This document shows, piece by piece, positions 15,797 to 26,092 of a DNA stretch of 64,000 nucleotides. Origin of the DNA: Thermothelomyces thermophilus ATCC 42464. Taxonomy: Eukaryota > Ascomycota > Sordariomycetes > Sordariales > Chaetomiaceae. Location of the stretch: assembly GCF_000226095.1 (NCBI RefSeq), contig NC_016472.1:5146001-5210000 (forward strand), written 5' to 3'. The notes under the pieces were generated by a model. That model saw only the letters and a list, made by a program, of their open reading frames with translations. It had not been told where the DNA came from and did no database searches. Made by a program: the position numbers and the translations under genes. Numbering within the stretch: position 1 is the stretch's first letter; every line of letters starts with the position of its first letter.

Positions 15797-16847
15797 CCTG
15801 GTGTGTCGATTGTGGACGTCAATGTCAAGTTGAGGGCGGGCTGTCTGCACGCGCCAGAGGCTCCTTCCTCGGCGCGGATATGGCGAAGTGCAAGATTGCC
15901 AGCCCCCCTCCGGAAAAAAAAAGCTACGGAGCGATGACGTGAACGTAGACCCCGGGAACGCGAGTCCGTCAAATGTAATGATGAAGCAGGAAGCAATTGT
16001 GTCTCATCGGCGGCGAGCGCTAACTGCTGAAGCTTGCGAATACATGCATGTGATGTTTGGGGGAGGAAGGTTCCGTTGATGGAGAGCTTTTGTGGACAAA
16101 CAGCTCAACGGCCCACTCAGTACCGTCGAAATTGCTCCAAATTGTCCGTGCGGGCCATGGTTGCAAGCGAGAAGAGCTCCTCTCACGCGTTGACCGGGCA
16201 ACGGGCCAATTAGACAGCATGCACGATTGGCCAAGCGCGTTTCTCGCGTCAGTCCGTCATGCACGGCATATTTGCCTAAGGCAACAACCATTTCGCGCCA
16301 TTGAGGGCAGGTGGGGCTTCATGAGCTACACTAGTCTAATCCGTAGACCTTCTCTGATCCGTATACTTTCCCGTCTAGTTTAGCACAAACTCGATGGCAA
16401 CTTGCGCTCAGTCAGGCCGAAGATCACAGAGCAGAACTGGTTGTGTGACTAAGGTACGGAATACTCCTGGACAGTTGAACGAGGTGCATTTCGCCGCGGT
16501 AGGCTGCGCATGGCCTCTCAATGTCGACGGAAGTCGAATCTGGGTCTTCTCAGTCCCGCCAATACGGCAAGCAACATGCCGCGGGGATCGCGCTGTTTGA
16601 CAGATCGAGCTTCGATACAACGCACACTTCCGGAAATCACAAAATGTCCGAAGAGACCCTCGCACTTTATTGCTCCAATCTATGTAGCTCTCCGCGTCAG
16701 CGGAAGCGAGGCCCCGGACATCCCAGAGACCTGGCACTGCGGCCCATGCAACTATAACGCAAGGAACGCCGCAGATAGCTGTCCAAGTGGCAAGGTCGTT
16801 TCGGAACTGCGCACGGCAACTTTTCGATTGCGACCGTGGCGGGTTGC
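15797..16847. other. intergenic, 1 kb, no gene supported
   Basis: Promoter of the kinase gene and 3' flank of the P2 gene. Open frames on both strands (16004-16291, 16408-16851) are unrelated to known motifs and overlap one another; none is called. Confidence 0.45.
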
Positions 16848-17305
16848 TTAGTCGAAGAGACCGAAGCCCATATCCTCGTCGGACTCCTCCTTCTCTGTGT
16901 GAAGACGTTAGTCAGGTCGGCGACTCATCGGTCTCCGGGGAATACCTACCCTCTTCCTTCTTCTCCTCCTCCTTGGCAGCCTCAGCGGCAGCACCGCCGG
17001 CAGCAGCGGCAGCACCACCAGCGGCAGCACCAGCACCGCCAGAGGGGACGGAAGCAAGCTTCTGAGTGCCCTCAGCAATCAGCTGTATCGTGTCATGTTA
17101 GCAACTTGAAACCTTTCCGGAGACAATTTTTCCTGCGCCTTCGCACCTCGTTGATGTCCTTGCCCTCGAGCTCCGAGAGGAGCTTCTGGAGACGCTCATC
17201 ATCAGCCTCGATGCCGACGGAGCTGAGAACACCCTTGATGTCGTCAGCCGAAGGAGAGGCGTTGCCACCGAGGCCGAGGAGGAGGTAAGCGGCGAGGTGC
17301 TTCAT
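16848..17305 (-). CDS. RPP2: 60S acidic ribosomal stalk protein P2
   Basis: Stalk protein that recruits translation GTPases to the 60S subunit. Exons 17305-17147, 17082-16950 and 16894-16848 give 112 residues, the normal P2 length. The N-terminal helical domain is [15 protein letters not shown] then [12 protein letters not shown]; MKxLAAYLL separates P2 from P1. An Ala/Gly-rich hinge and an acidic EEEKKEEE segment lead to the invariant C-terminus [11 protein letters not shown], split across the last intron (GAG made from G|AG). A probable 5' UTR intron with donor GTGAGT (17396-17391) and acceptor TATCAG (to 17316) precedes the start by about 10 nt. Confidence 0.97.
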
Positions 17306-18176
17306 CTTGAAAGTTCTGATACGGACCCGTGTCAGTTCCGGCGCTTTACTCTTGATTTGCTTCGCTGAGCCGCTTGTTGGCGAGGAAAAGACTCACTTGT
17401 GGGATGCTGGGAGAACAAGAGAGGTCAATCAGTTTTAACCGCAAGTTGGGCGGAGAAAGACTCTTCTTAGTTCTGGTCGGCGATGGCGGGTTACTGAAGG
17501 AGAGTTGGCGGCACCGATTTATTTTCCAAATTCTGCAATTGTGAGCCCGCAATTTCAGACCCACTTATCACATGATCTGGATGTTTAGGGCACTGCAAGC
17601 TACACTTGGAAGCCCAGCGTGCTGAGGTAATGATGCCAAGCCATATCCCCCAGAAGCCGAAAGCCCAGGCCACCTCCCAGTAGTTAGGTTTTTTTTGGGA
17701 GCCAAGTAGGTCCAGTGCCTGGGTATCGCGCCTGACCGAGCTAGACCCGGAATGGGTCACACCTGTCTCCGACCTTGCAGCAAGAGCACCCGGCTCCTCT
17801 GGCACGAGCATGGCCAGTAATGTGGGTCCCCTGACGCCCCCTCCAACAAGTTAAATAGCGGCTCCTTGCCAGCGGAGGAGGATTGGAGGCCCCGACAAGC
17901 ACGCAAACTTCTTTGTTTCCTTCCAGCAAACGCCGCCTGAAGTTGGCGTTGTTGCCCGACAATCTTACGGAATCGGGAAGGTTTTTCTTAGGCGACTTTG
18001 GGCTTATCAGCACCACAGGCGATCAGATATCGTTGAGACAGGGAAGCGTTTGTTAAGATCGACTTGCCAACTCTGTTGGTTCTCAATGCCTTGGCGACAA
18101 GATTTGGTATGAGGTTGGGGAGGGTCAACGCAAACCGTGACATATACGTCTCTGTTATCACGGTGCGATCGCCACG
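17306..18176. other. divergent promoter region of P2 and SPT2
   Basis: About 0.9 kb between divergently transcribed genes. It contains the probable 5' UTR intron of the P2 gene at its left edge (17316-17396). Open frames here lack motifs. Confidence 0.5.
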
Positions 18177-19386
18177 ATGCCAGTAGGTCCCAAACTCGCA
18201 CCTCAGGTTGTCGCATCGCCATTAAGACTGGCTGACGCTCCACTAGATTCTCGATTTGATAGCATCGATCACCGGCGAAAAGCCGCCCACGTCGGCGAAC
18301 CCTCCCCCCCGTCCCAGCCCCGCATTGCCGAAGCGGAAGGCGGAGGATGAGATTCGCCCGGGAGGCACCAAGGTGGCCCGCGTTGATTCTGCCTCAGAGA
18401 AACAGTCTAAATCGAATGGCAACTCCCCAAGATCATCACCTCGGCCGGCGGATCGATCACTTGGCGGCTCCGGCGATAAGCAAGCCCCCAAGGTACCATC
18501 TGCGGCGGACAAGAAGAGCTTGAACGGGAAGCCGAGCGCGGCAGGGAACAAACCCAGCAATGCTGGAGCAACGTGCTCTACTGCCAACACGCCACTGTCT
18601 TCCCGCCCGGCGACGAGCCGGCCAAACCCGACAGAAGCTGGACCGCCGAGAAAGCGATCGTATGCCGAGATCATGGCACGGGCGAAGGCTAACTCGGAGC
18701 AACGGGAGGCTCTGGTTAAGATTCAACACAAAACCGTCGAACGGAGCATGACCATGAAAGAGCGCAAGGAACTCAAGGCGGCAGAAGCCAAAAAAGCGAG
18801 GATGGCTGGCGGAAAGTCTGCAATCGGCCGGTCTGGCACTGCAAGCACACCTGTGCGTGATACAGCGAGGGCGCCTGGGGCGCGAAACGGTCCTTCGTCC
18901 GCGTCGACGAACGGGAAGAAGGCGACACCAGTTGAGGGGAAGAAGGTTAAGAAGGCGGCATTGGCGACAACAGGGTATACCGGCACTGCACGACCTCGTC
19001 CAGGCTCGACAGCCGCCAGGCCTGGAGTCTCAAGCCGGCCTAGCTCCGAGACCCATGCTCGTGATAGACCACGGTATGGTCTCTCGACCTCGCGGAGATC
19101 ATATGAAGAAGACGATGACGACTTGGACGACTTCGTCGTTGACGATGAGGAGGAAGAGGGTGCACCCGGTTATGGGATCGCCCGCGAATACCGGTATGAG
19201 TCATACGATGACGAGTCGGACATGGAAGCTGGCCTATCCGATATCGAAGACGAGGAGAAAATGGCCGAAACTCAAGCCCTGCGCGAGGATATGGAACAGG
19301 AGGCCCTGGAGCGGCGGCTGAAACGTGAGAAAGAGGAACGGAAGCGCAAGTTCCTCGAGGCGACCAAGGCCAAGGCCGGTCGCTGA
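18177..19386 (+). CDS. SPT2: SPT2-family histone chaperone
   Basis: Nuclear chromatin protein that binds H3-H4 during transcription. The long open frame starts without an ATG. Its true start is a two-codon exon, ATGCCA at 18177-18182, followed by a GTAGGT donor, a CTGAC branch point (about 18232-18236) and the CACTAG acceptor; exon 2 is 18247-19386. The result begins MPILDLIASITGEKP and totals 381 residues. The middle is Ser/Pro/Lys-rich; RSYAEIMARAKANSEQ is a conserved fungal SPT2 segment. The C-terminal third is the SPT2 domain: acidic DDDDLDDFVVDDEEEE, then SDIEDEEKMAETQALREDM and the basic LKREKEERKRKFLEATKAK. The intron is 64 nt. Start model is inference from splice signals and phase. 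Confidence 0.92.
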
Positions 19387-20176
19387 CCTCGCTTGTGGCT
19401 GCAGCCTAGGGTTCTCGAACGGGATACATAAAGCGAACAGAATGGTGGCCGGATTTCGAGTTCTGGGTGAACTGCTTTTTTTGGGGATACCAGAGGTGTT
19501 TGGCGTTGATCATCACTAGAGGGACATGCATCGAAGCCTCGCATCATCAGCAAGGAGTCTATGGATGGTTGGGCATCGGGGGCGGTCCAGGGCATATTAC
19601 ATAACAGTAGCATTTTTCACTTTCGCAGTACACATTATTCACTTAATCTGTAGAGATCAGTCGATCCGTGACTCCGTCTCCCTACCTGGGACCGTTCTCG
19701 TCGCGTCTGGTTGGAGGTGGTGCTGCTCTACACAGCTCGAGTTAAAGGACTACAGGTGGCTGCTTCCATCAGCTGGTTGACATGACATGCCCTGATCTCG
19801 GCAAGCTCCCGTCTCTCCACATGCTCGGCCTGCAGGCATCGTCCAGCCCTGGGACCTGCCCGTCAACGCAATGACTCCCGAACGTGGTGGTAGCCATGTG
19901 GGGCACCCCCAAGGTGGGCGAGAATGGCGACGGCCAATGGGCGGCAGCTCACAATTGCTCCACCAAAGGGCCTGCCAGTTGCCCTCCGATAAGCGTTTTC
20001 GATTTTTTTTAGGTATCGGTCAAACCGCCCGTGGAGCGAGTGGCTGCATTCGAACCAGCCCCATCTCCCGAGCTGCCTGACCTCTCTGTTACTTATCCCT
20101 AGCAACAGGGGCTTGCAAGTTTACTTTTCGCCAATCCCAAGAAGTACAGTCCCTTCCGAGGGCATCAGCAGCCAAC
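19387..20176. other. intergenic, 0.8 kb
   Basis: 3' flank of SPT2 and promoter of NSA2, same orientation. No gene seen. Confidence 0.45.
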
Positions 20177-21672
20177 ATGGTCAGCAATCGCTTCCTCCAA
20201 AAGTCACCGTTGTTCAACGAGATTGAGCCTTACTAACCACATGTGTTGGATTGTCTACAGCCCCAGAACGAATACATTGGTATGCGCGACTACTACCCCC
20301 TCCCCCTTCCCCCGCATCGTGGTCGTCGACGGCCTGCACCGCCCTCCTTCTTCTCCGTCGTAGCTCTTGTTCAGCCGAATTGCTAGCATGTTCCTCATCT
20401 AACCACGGCTCTTCCTACCAACAGAGAGACACCGCAAGCTCCACGGCAGGCGGCTCGACCACGAAGAGCGGGCGCGCAAGAAGGCGGCCCGCGAGGGCCA
20501 CAAGCAGAGCGAGAATGCGCAGAACCTGCGCGGCCTACGGGCCAAGCTGTACGCCAAGCAGCGGCACGCGCAAAAGATCCAGATGCGCAAGACCATCAAG
20601 CAGCACGAGGAGCGCAACGTCAAGGGTGCCCCCGCCGAGAAGGAGCCGTCCGAGGCCATCCCGTCTTACCTGCTCGACCGCGCCAACCCGACCACGGCCA
20701 AGGCGCTGAGCTCGCAGATCAAGAACAAGCGCGCCGAGAAGGCCGCCCGCTTCTCCGTCCCTATCCCCAAGGTCCGGGGTATCAGCGAGGAGGAGCTGTT
20801 CAAGGTGTACGTTTGGGATTGGCCCGGAGGATATTTTTTTTTGTTTTTCTCTTTACGGGTGCTAATCGAGAGACAGTGTCAAAACGGGCAAGAAGACCCA
20901 GAAGAAAGGTAGGCCGAGCCCGGAGATGAGATAATGGTCCGTTTTGTCGATGCTAACCCCGCCAACAGGTTGGAAGCGTATAGTCACCAAGGTTAGCTCG
21001 GCTCATCACGGGGCAGATGGCGGGACATGATACTAATCTCCGCTTAGCCTACGTTTGTCGGACCCGACTTCACCAGGCGACCAGTCAAATACGAACGTGA
21101 GTGGCGGTGTCCGATCCCTGAATCTAGAGTGCTCCGGGCTGACAGGCTGTCTCCTAGGTTTTATCCGTCCCATGGGTTTGCGTTACAAGAAGGCGAACGT
21201 CACCCACCCGACACTCAACGTTACCGTCCAGCTCCCCATCCTCAGCGTCAAGAAGAACCCGAACAACCCTCTGTAAGTCGACCGGTGCCAACCCCTTTTT
21301 CTTGTGTGTATGGCTCCTCCAAGCTAACTCCATTCAGTTGTATGCTCTTATCGTCCCCATCCACCTCGAGACGAGGCACTAACTTGACAAGATACACAAC
21401 TTGGTGTCCTTACCAAGGGTACAATGTGCGTTTCAACCTTCTCTGCCAAGGTCCGTCAAATAGTGTAGTTGCTAACGAGCCCAGTATCGAGGTCAACGTT
21501 TCCGATCTCGGTATCGTTACGGCTTCGGGAAAGATTGCCTGGGGTCGTTATGCACAAATCACAAACAACCCAGAGGTATGCTCCAGTCTTGTCGCTACGT
21601 TTCCGGTGTCTTGGACGCTAATGCGTTAAAAAATAGAACGACGGCTGCGTGAACGCTGTTCTCCTGGTATAG
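20177..21672 (+). CDS. NSA2: ribosome biogenesis protein NSA2, 11 exons including a 2-nt microexon
   Basis: Pre-60S assembly factor (eS8-like fold) needed for 27S pre-rRNA processing in the nucleus. Exons: 20177-20179, 20261-20279, 20425-20806, 20877-20908, 20969-20991, 21048-21096, 21158-21272, 21338-21339, 21392-21425, 21485-21575, 21637-21672. They sum to 786 nt, 261 residues, the same length as I recall for the yeast protein. Landmarks are [80 protein letters not shown] and the C-terminus [15 protein letters not shown]. Exon 1 codes only for Met and uses a weak GTCAGC donor. LYTQL cannot be read without a 2-nt exon (TT) flanked by ATTCAG and GTATGC. Branch points TACTAAC, GCTAACT and CACTAAC support these introns. 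Confidence 0.93.
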
Positions 21673-22184
21673 AGTTTGGGCTTGATGCTGTATGTCTCTG
21701 GGCAGGTTCTCAAGACTGGAAATGCTGGCTGGCATGGAATTGGCGTCCGGTGTTGAAAATGGCTGACGTGACTTCATATACAAGTGTGATGCTTTTCGGG
21801 CAATTGAAGACCTTTGCCGTTGGGTTTCATTTACGAGGAGATTTTTTATGCAATTGCCAGCCTGTATGACACGGCAAGCTGGATGTCTTGTCTACCGGAC
21901 GCCTTGGTGTGCTGTTGAAAAAGAGGGGAGAAAGGGTGTCGCCGGATTCCCAATGGTCTGGGCATGATTACCGATCCCAAGTGCTCTGAGCGGACGCAGG
22001 CACGATAACGAGAAAACAACCACCCCAACGCCAATCAATGCAAGAGAAGGAAGAGAAAGTGGCGGAAAAGAGCAAGCCAAAAAAGAAATGAAAAGAAAGA
22101 AAGGAAAGGAGAAAAAAGAAGAAAATGATTGGGGAGCGGTGGCATTCTCACTCCCACATCAACCCCGGAATCCAATAGCTATGC
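21673..22184. other. intergenic, 0.5 kb, converging 3' ends
   Basis: 3' flanks of NSA2 (+) and the RBR gene (-). A purine-rich A/G stretch lies at about 22075-22130. No gene seen. Confidence 0.45.
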
Positions 22185-23237
22185 TCACATGGCACAATCT
22201 CCGTGGTTGCTGTATGGCGCGCGACCGCAGCGGTAGCAGAAGTGGCATCCGCAGATGCAGCTGTAGCGGTTAGCCGTGCCGTGGCCGTGGCCCTCCCAGG
22301 AAACTCGCTCGCAAGGGTTCGGTCTTACTGGATGTGGTTACACCCTTCCGTCTTTTCGACACATCGCTTACACGATGGACAGCGCTTCCTAGGAAGAGAT
22401 GGCGTCAGCTGAAACCGCCCCTGGCGGCAACAGACGCAGAGCCGGCGAGTGTCAGAGAAGGGGAAGGACTGGAGGAAAGGGAGGTGAAGCGGAGTCAAGA
22501 GGAATGACGAAGAAAGCAGGATGGAAAACATAGAAAATGAAGAAAAAAAAGGGGGGGAATGGGAAGAAGGAGAAGGAGGATGAGGGGCGTGAGTCAGAGA
22601 GAGACAGAGAGAGAGAGAAGGCGAGAGAGACTTACCACCCCATCTCCCTGGCGACCCTCCTGAACCTCTTCTCCGCCTCCTCCTCCTCCTCTTTTTTCTT
22701 TTTACTTCTCTTGTCGAGCTCACTGATCGCTCTCCCTCTCCCGAAACCGCTACCACCACCACCACCACCAACAAAATCACTTTCCACCTCACCGCAGCCG
22801 CCGCCGGCACCGAAGTGCGCCCGCCCGCCGCAGCGGACGCAGGTGCGGGCGTGGCAGGCGCGGCAGCGGCCGGCGCGGGCGTCGCGCAGCAGCTCGGGGA
22901 TGAAGCGGCCGCAGCGGGGGTCGTGGCAGTACAGCTTGCGGGGCGCGTCGTGCTCGGCCAGGCGGGCGCGGTACCGGGCGACCTCGGCCGAGCCCAGGCC
23001 CAGCGCCCGCCGGAGCGCCGCCACCGGCAGCCGGCTCCCCGGGCAGCACTGCACCGGCCGGAACGGCCCGCGCGCGCCTGGGCCGTCGCCGGGGCCTGGG
23101 CCTGGGCCTGCGGAGAGGGTGTAGTTGCGCCGCAGGCAGGCGAGGCAGTGGGCGTGGTTGCACGGGAAGACGACGACGCCGCCCCGGTCCGGGCGGTTGG
23201 GGAGCGGAGTGGTGCAGATGGTGCAGGCTAGCTCCAT
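22185..23237 (-). CDS. RBR-type (RING-IBR-RING2) E3 ubiquitin ligase
   Basis: Probable RING-between-RING ligase, passing ubiquitin through a Cys thioester. Exons 23237-22636, 22388-22329 and 22260-22185 give 245 residues. RING1: MELACTICTTPLP, then CNHAHCLACL. A helix with VARYRARLAEHDAPRKLYC leads to CHDPRCGRFIPE and the IBR RCRACHARTCVRCGGRAHFG. A Gly-rich and K/E-rich linker precedes RING2: WKRCPSCKRCVEKTEGCNHI joined to HCICGCHFCYRCGRAPYSNH. The Cys of EGCNHI aligns with the catalytic Cys of HHARI-type RING2. The exon 2 acceptor must be TTCCTAG; the earlier TTTCAG gives a stop. Ends at GDCAM, short for the family. A paralogue lies at 34283-35428. Substrate unknown. Confidence 0.88.
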
Positions 23238-25012
23238 GGCGAATGATTTATTTCTTTTGTGTTGATTTTGTTTTCCTTTTTTCTTTTTCCCCCTTTTATT
23301 CCTTTCTGTTATTCAGTCCTTGACCGGGACTCGGGCATGTGCTGCAGTCGAGGATGAGCTGGGTTGTGTGTGTATAACGGGGAGGAGGATGGCGGAGTTG
23401 AGTAAATAAATATATTTATTGTCTTTACGGATCGAGGAGCAAGAGACGGGGGTGCCGAACCGAACCCAAAGATTTGAGGTGAAAGTAAGATGAGGGAGGT
23501 TGACGCAAAGAGGAAGAGAATGTAGTCGAGCGGGCAGGCTCGTGGGAGAGGGAGGAAGTGAGCTGTTCCCATCTTTCTACTTTCTAGACGCCGGTTTGTG
23601 GATCAGAGGTTTGTGAACAAGCGGAGAGAGAGAAGAGAGAGAGAGAAGAGGAAGAAGGTATGAGTGCCACATCCGCGTGTGTGGCTCAACGCTGTAGTCT
23701 AGCAGCGGCTTTCGTCGTTGCGCCGTGCCCAAGATGTGATTCGTCGGGGGCTGCCCAACGCGACGCAGCTGGCTCGCAGCAACCTGACACTTGGGATCTC
23801 TCGCGGACCCGACCAGTATGCGTGACCAACTCAACGCGCGCCACGATGATGCCAGGACAGACGTGTGCTTCACCCTGTCGTGACATGACCTGGTTGGTTT
23901 TTGTTTGCAGGTCCGGAACGGCAGGATGCCATCCATGATGGTCACGCCTGGCACCTTTCCTTTAAGACGCGTCTTCAGCAGATGGGACAGCCGTCGACAA
24001 TCAGCAAGTGTGGCCGAGAGGGATGGAACGAAGGGAAATACTACTGGTAACTGGAGAGCCTAAAGGTCGCGAGTGTTGGAAGAAGAAGCTAAGCAGTGAC
24101 GTGAGTGGGGATAGACAACAGAGCCTAGATCCACCAGGGGGGCATATGTGTGAGCCAGGCTGGGAGATCAGATTGCGCTCCGTGTTGTTTCGCGCTCTGG
24201 AAACTCATCAACGGTAAGGAAAGGAACGACAACTCCCAAACCAAGAACGAACAGTTCAGTGTTCAGCAAACAGCGTGCAAAAAGTGAGGAGGTTGTTTGG
24301 TGAACCAAACTCTCTAAAGATGGATAATCGAGAGTCGATGGGGGAGCTTGATGGTTAGGCAAGACGGAACCGAACGGAGGAAGGGAGACAGCTTGCCACG
24401 GAAGCGATCTACCTGGTCCTTGAGCCACTTTCCCTGAGCAGTGGTCCAAGTTGAATGTTAGCAAGTCGACCCTTTCGCACATCCCGTTCATACGGCGACC
24501 CTCTGCCAAAGACTAACACCAAGTGTATGCCTTTATGCCCTTGGTATATTTCATGCTGATAATCCAGATGATGGCATCGACAACTCGATAATCGAGCCTT
24601 TCTCAACAACGCAACGCTTATCATCCCACCCATGCTCTGCCGCTCTAACGATGCTAATCCCATGGCCTCTCCTTGCGTGTCCACAGACGCATATGTATGT
24701 ATGTACTGTACATACTGTACATACAGACACGGACCTGCATGCGTGAGCTGCCACCCAGCCCCATACCAAAGACCACGATATCAAGCGCTTGAGGCAGACG
24801 GAAGAAAGAAACAGAGGAATAAGAGAAAGCCGAGTCTAAACACCCCGCAACGCCGGTGCGCGTATCACTCATCACAACCACCCATCCAACCTACCCACCC
24901 ACCCCTGCCCCTTTCTCCCGTCTCCGCCGAGTTTTGTTCGGAGAAGGAAACGAATGAACAGAGAAAGAGAGAAAGAAAGAAAAAAAAGAGGCAGAAGAAA
25001 GCGACCGGGTCA
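23238..25012. other. intergenic, 1.8 kb, no gene supported
   Basis: Promoter of the RBR gene at the left, 3' flank of the PXMP4-like gene at the right. Contains GA-rich tracts (about 23615-23655) and a near-perfect inverted repeat of GTATGTAC at 24699-24715 with an extra half-site to 24724. Open frames here have no recognisable motifs. Confidence 0.4.
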
Positions 25013-26092
25013 TCACTTGTTATGCCACAAGAAGTTCCTCACCCCATCCCACCGGTCCGAGTCGCGGTAGATGTACGTCATGCTGCTGCGCAGGCTCGGC
25101 TGCAGCTCGGCGGCGTGCCAGCGGAAGAGGTGCATGACGGCGGCCCACGAGAGGCTGGCGAAGACGGGCCAGGCGTGGCGGCGGATGACGGCGCTGGTCT
25201 CCGGCTCCGAGACGCCGGGGAGCCCCCGGCCGGGTTGCACGGCCAGGCGCGCCAGCGCCAGCGCCACGCGCGCGAACACGTAGATGACGATCTGCTGGTT
25301 GACGCTCGAGACCCGGCCCGAGCGCGGCGACCGCTGCCCAAACACAATGTACCCGCCCAGCAGGCCGGCCAGGAAGCTGTCGTAGGGACCTGCAGCGGCA
25401 AGAGGGAAGAGGGAGGTTTTAGCATCTTGTTAATTAACAAGTCTGACTGCGGGGTTGGCCATTGGAGAGGGGAGGAGTGGAGAAGCTTGGAGCGTGAACA
25501 GAGGGGAAGGCCGAAGCGCTTTGTCCTCTTACCTTCCTTGCCTGGCGTCGGCCCAAAGTGCTTGAGCAGCAGGCAGGTCGCCTTGTAGATGGTGGCGAAC
25601 TTGGCCAGGTTGCGCGCGTGTGTGCGCGTCGCGCGGAAGATGAGCCTTGCTTTTTCGCGGAGCCTGCATCGTAGCAAAGTAGGGGGAGTCAGCGCTCGCC
25701 GGACGACAACGAGGATCCCAGCTAACGGGGCCGGAAGGGGGAACTGGGGAACTTCGGAAAACATGACGTACGTTCCGGAGCGGAAGAGCATGATCATGCT
25801 GCAATGGTCTCCTGTCAGCGCAGGCGTCGCTATTCACGGGCCAACGGGCTCTCCTCATACACGAGCGCGTGCGGGAACCGCACTTTGGTACCGTATACGG
25901 CGCCATTGCGGGCACCCTTGATGATGGCCAAGAGGTCATGGTACTTCGGGTCGAGGATGATGCGCTCGGTGGCGGCCTGCGTCGCGCGCTGTCAGAGATT
26001 CGTCGCTCTCACAGCTCTCCTCCTCCTTGCCCTGATGCGGGCGGGCTGTCCATCAGAAATCGCACCTTGAGGCCCTCCAGCGCGCCCGACAT
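25013..26092 (-). CDS. peroxisomal membrane protein 4 (PXMP4/PMP24)-like
   Basis: Integral peroxisomal membrane protein of the Tim17/Tim22/PMP24 superfamily; exact role unclear in the family. Exons 26092-26066, 25976-25861, 25798-25772, 25663-25533 and 25389-25013 give 225 residues. It starts MSGALEGLK, then AATERIILDPKYHDLLAIIK, GARNGAVYGTKVRFPHALV, MIMLFRSGTLREKARLIFRA, and the signature CLLLKHFGPTPGKEGPYDSF. Exon 5 has hydrophobic segments LAGLLGGYIVFG and QQIVIYVFARVALALARLAV and ends with AWPVFASLSWAAVMHLFRWH, SLRSSMTYIYRDSDRWDG and the tail NFLWHNK. Two exons are only 27 nt. The phases close exactly. No PTS1 (SKL-type) tail is seen, as expected for a membrane protein. Confidence 0.92.
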
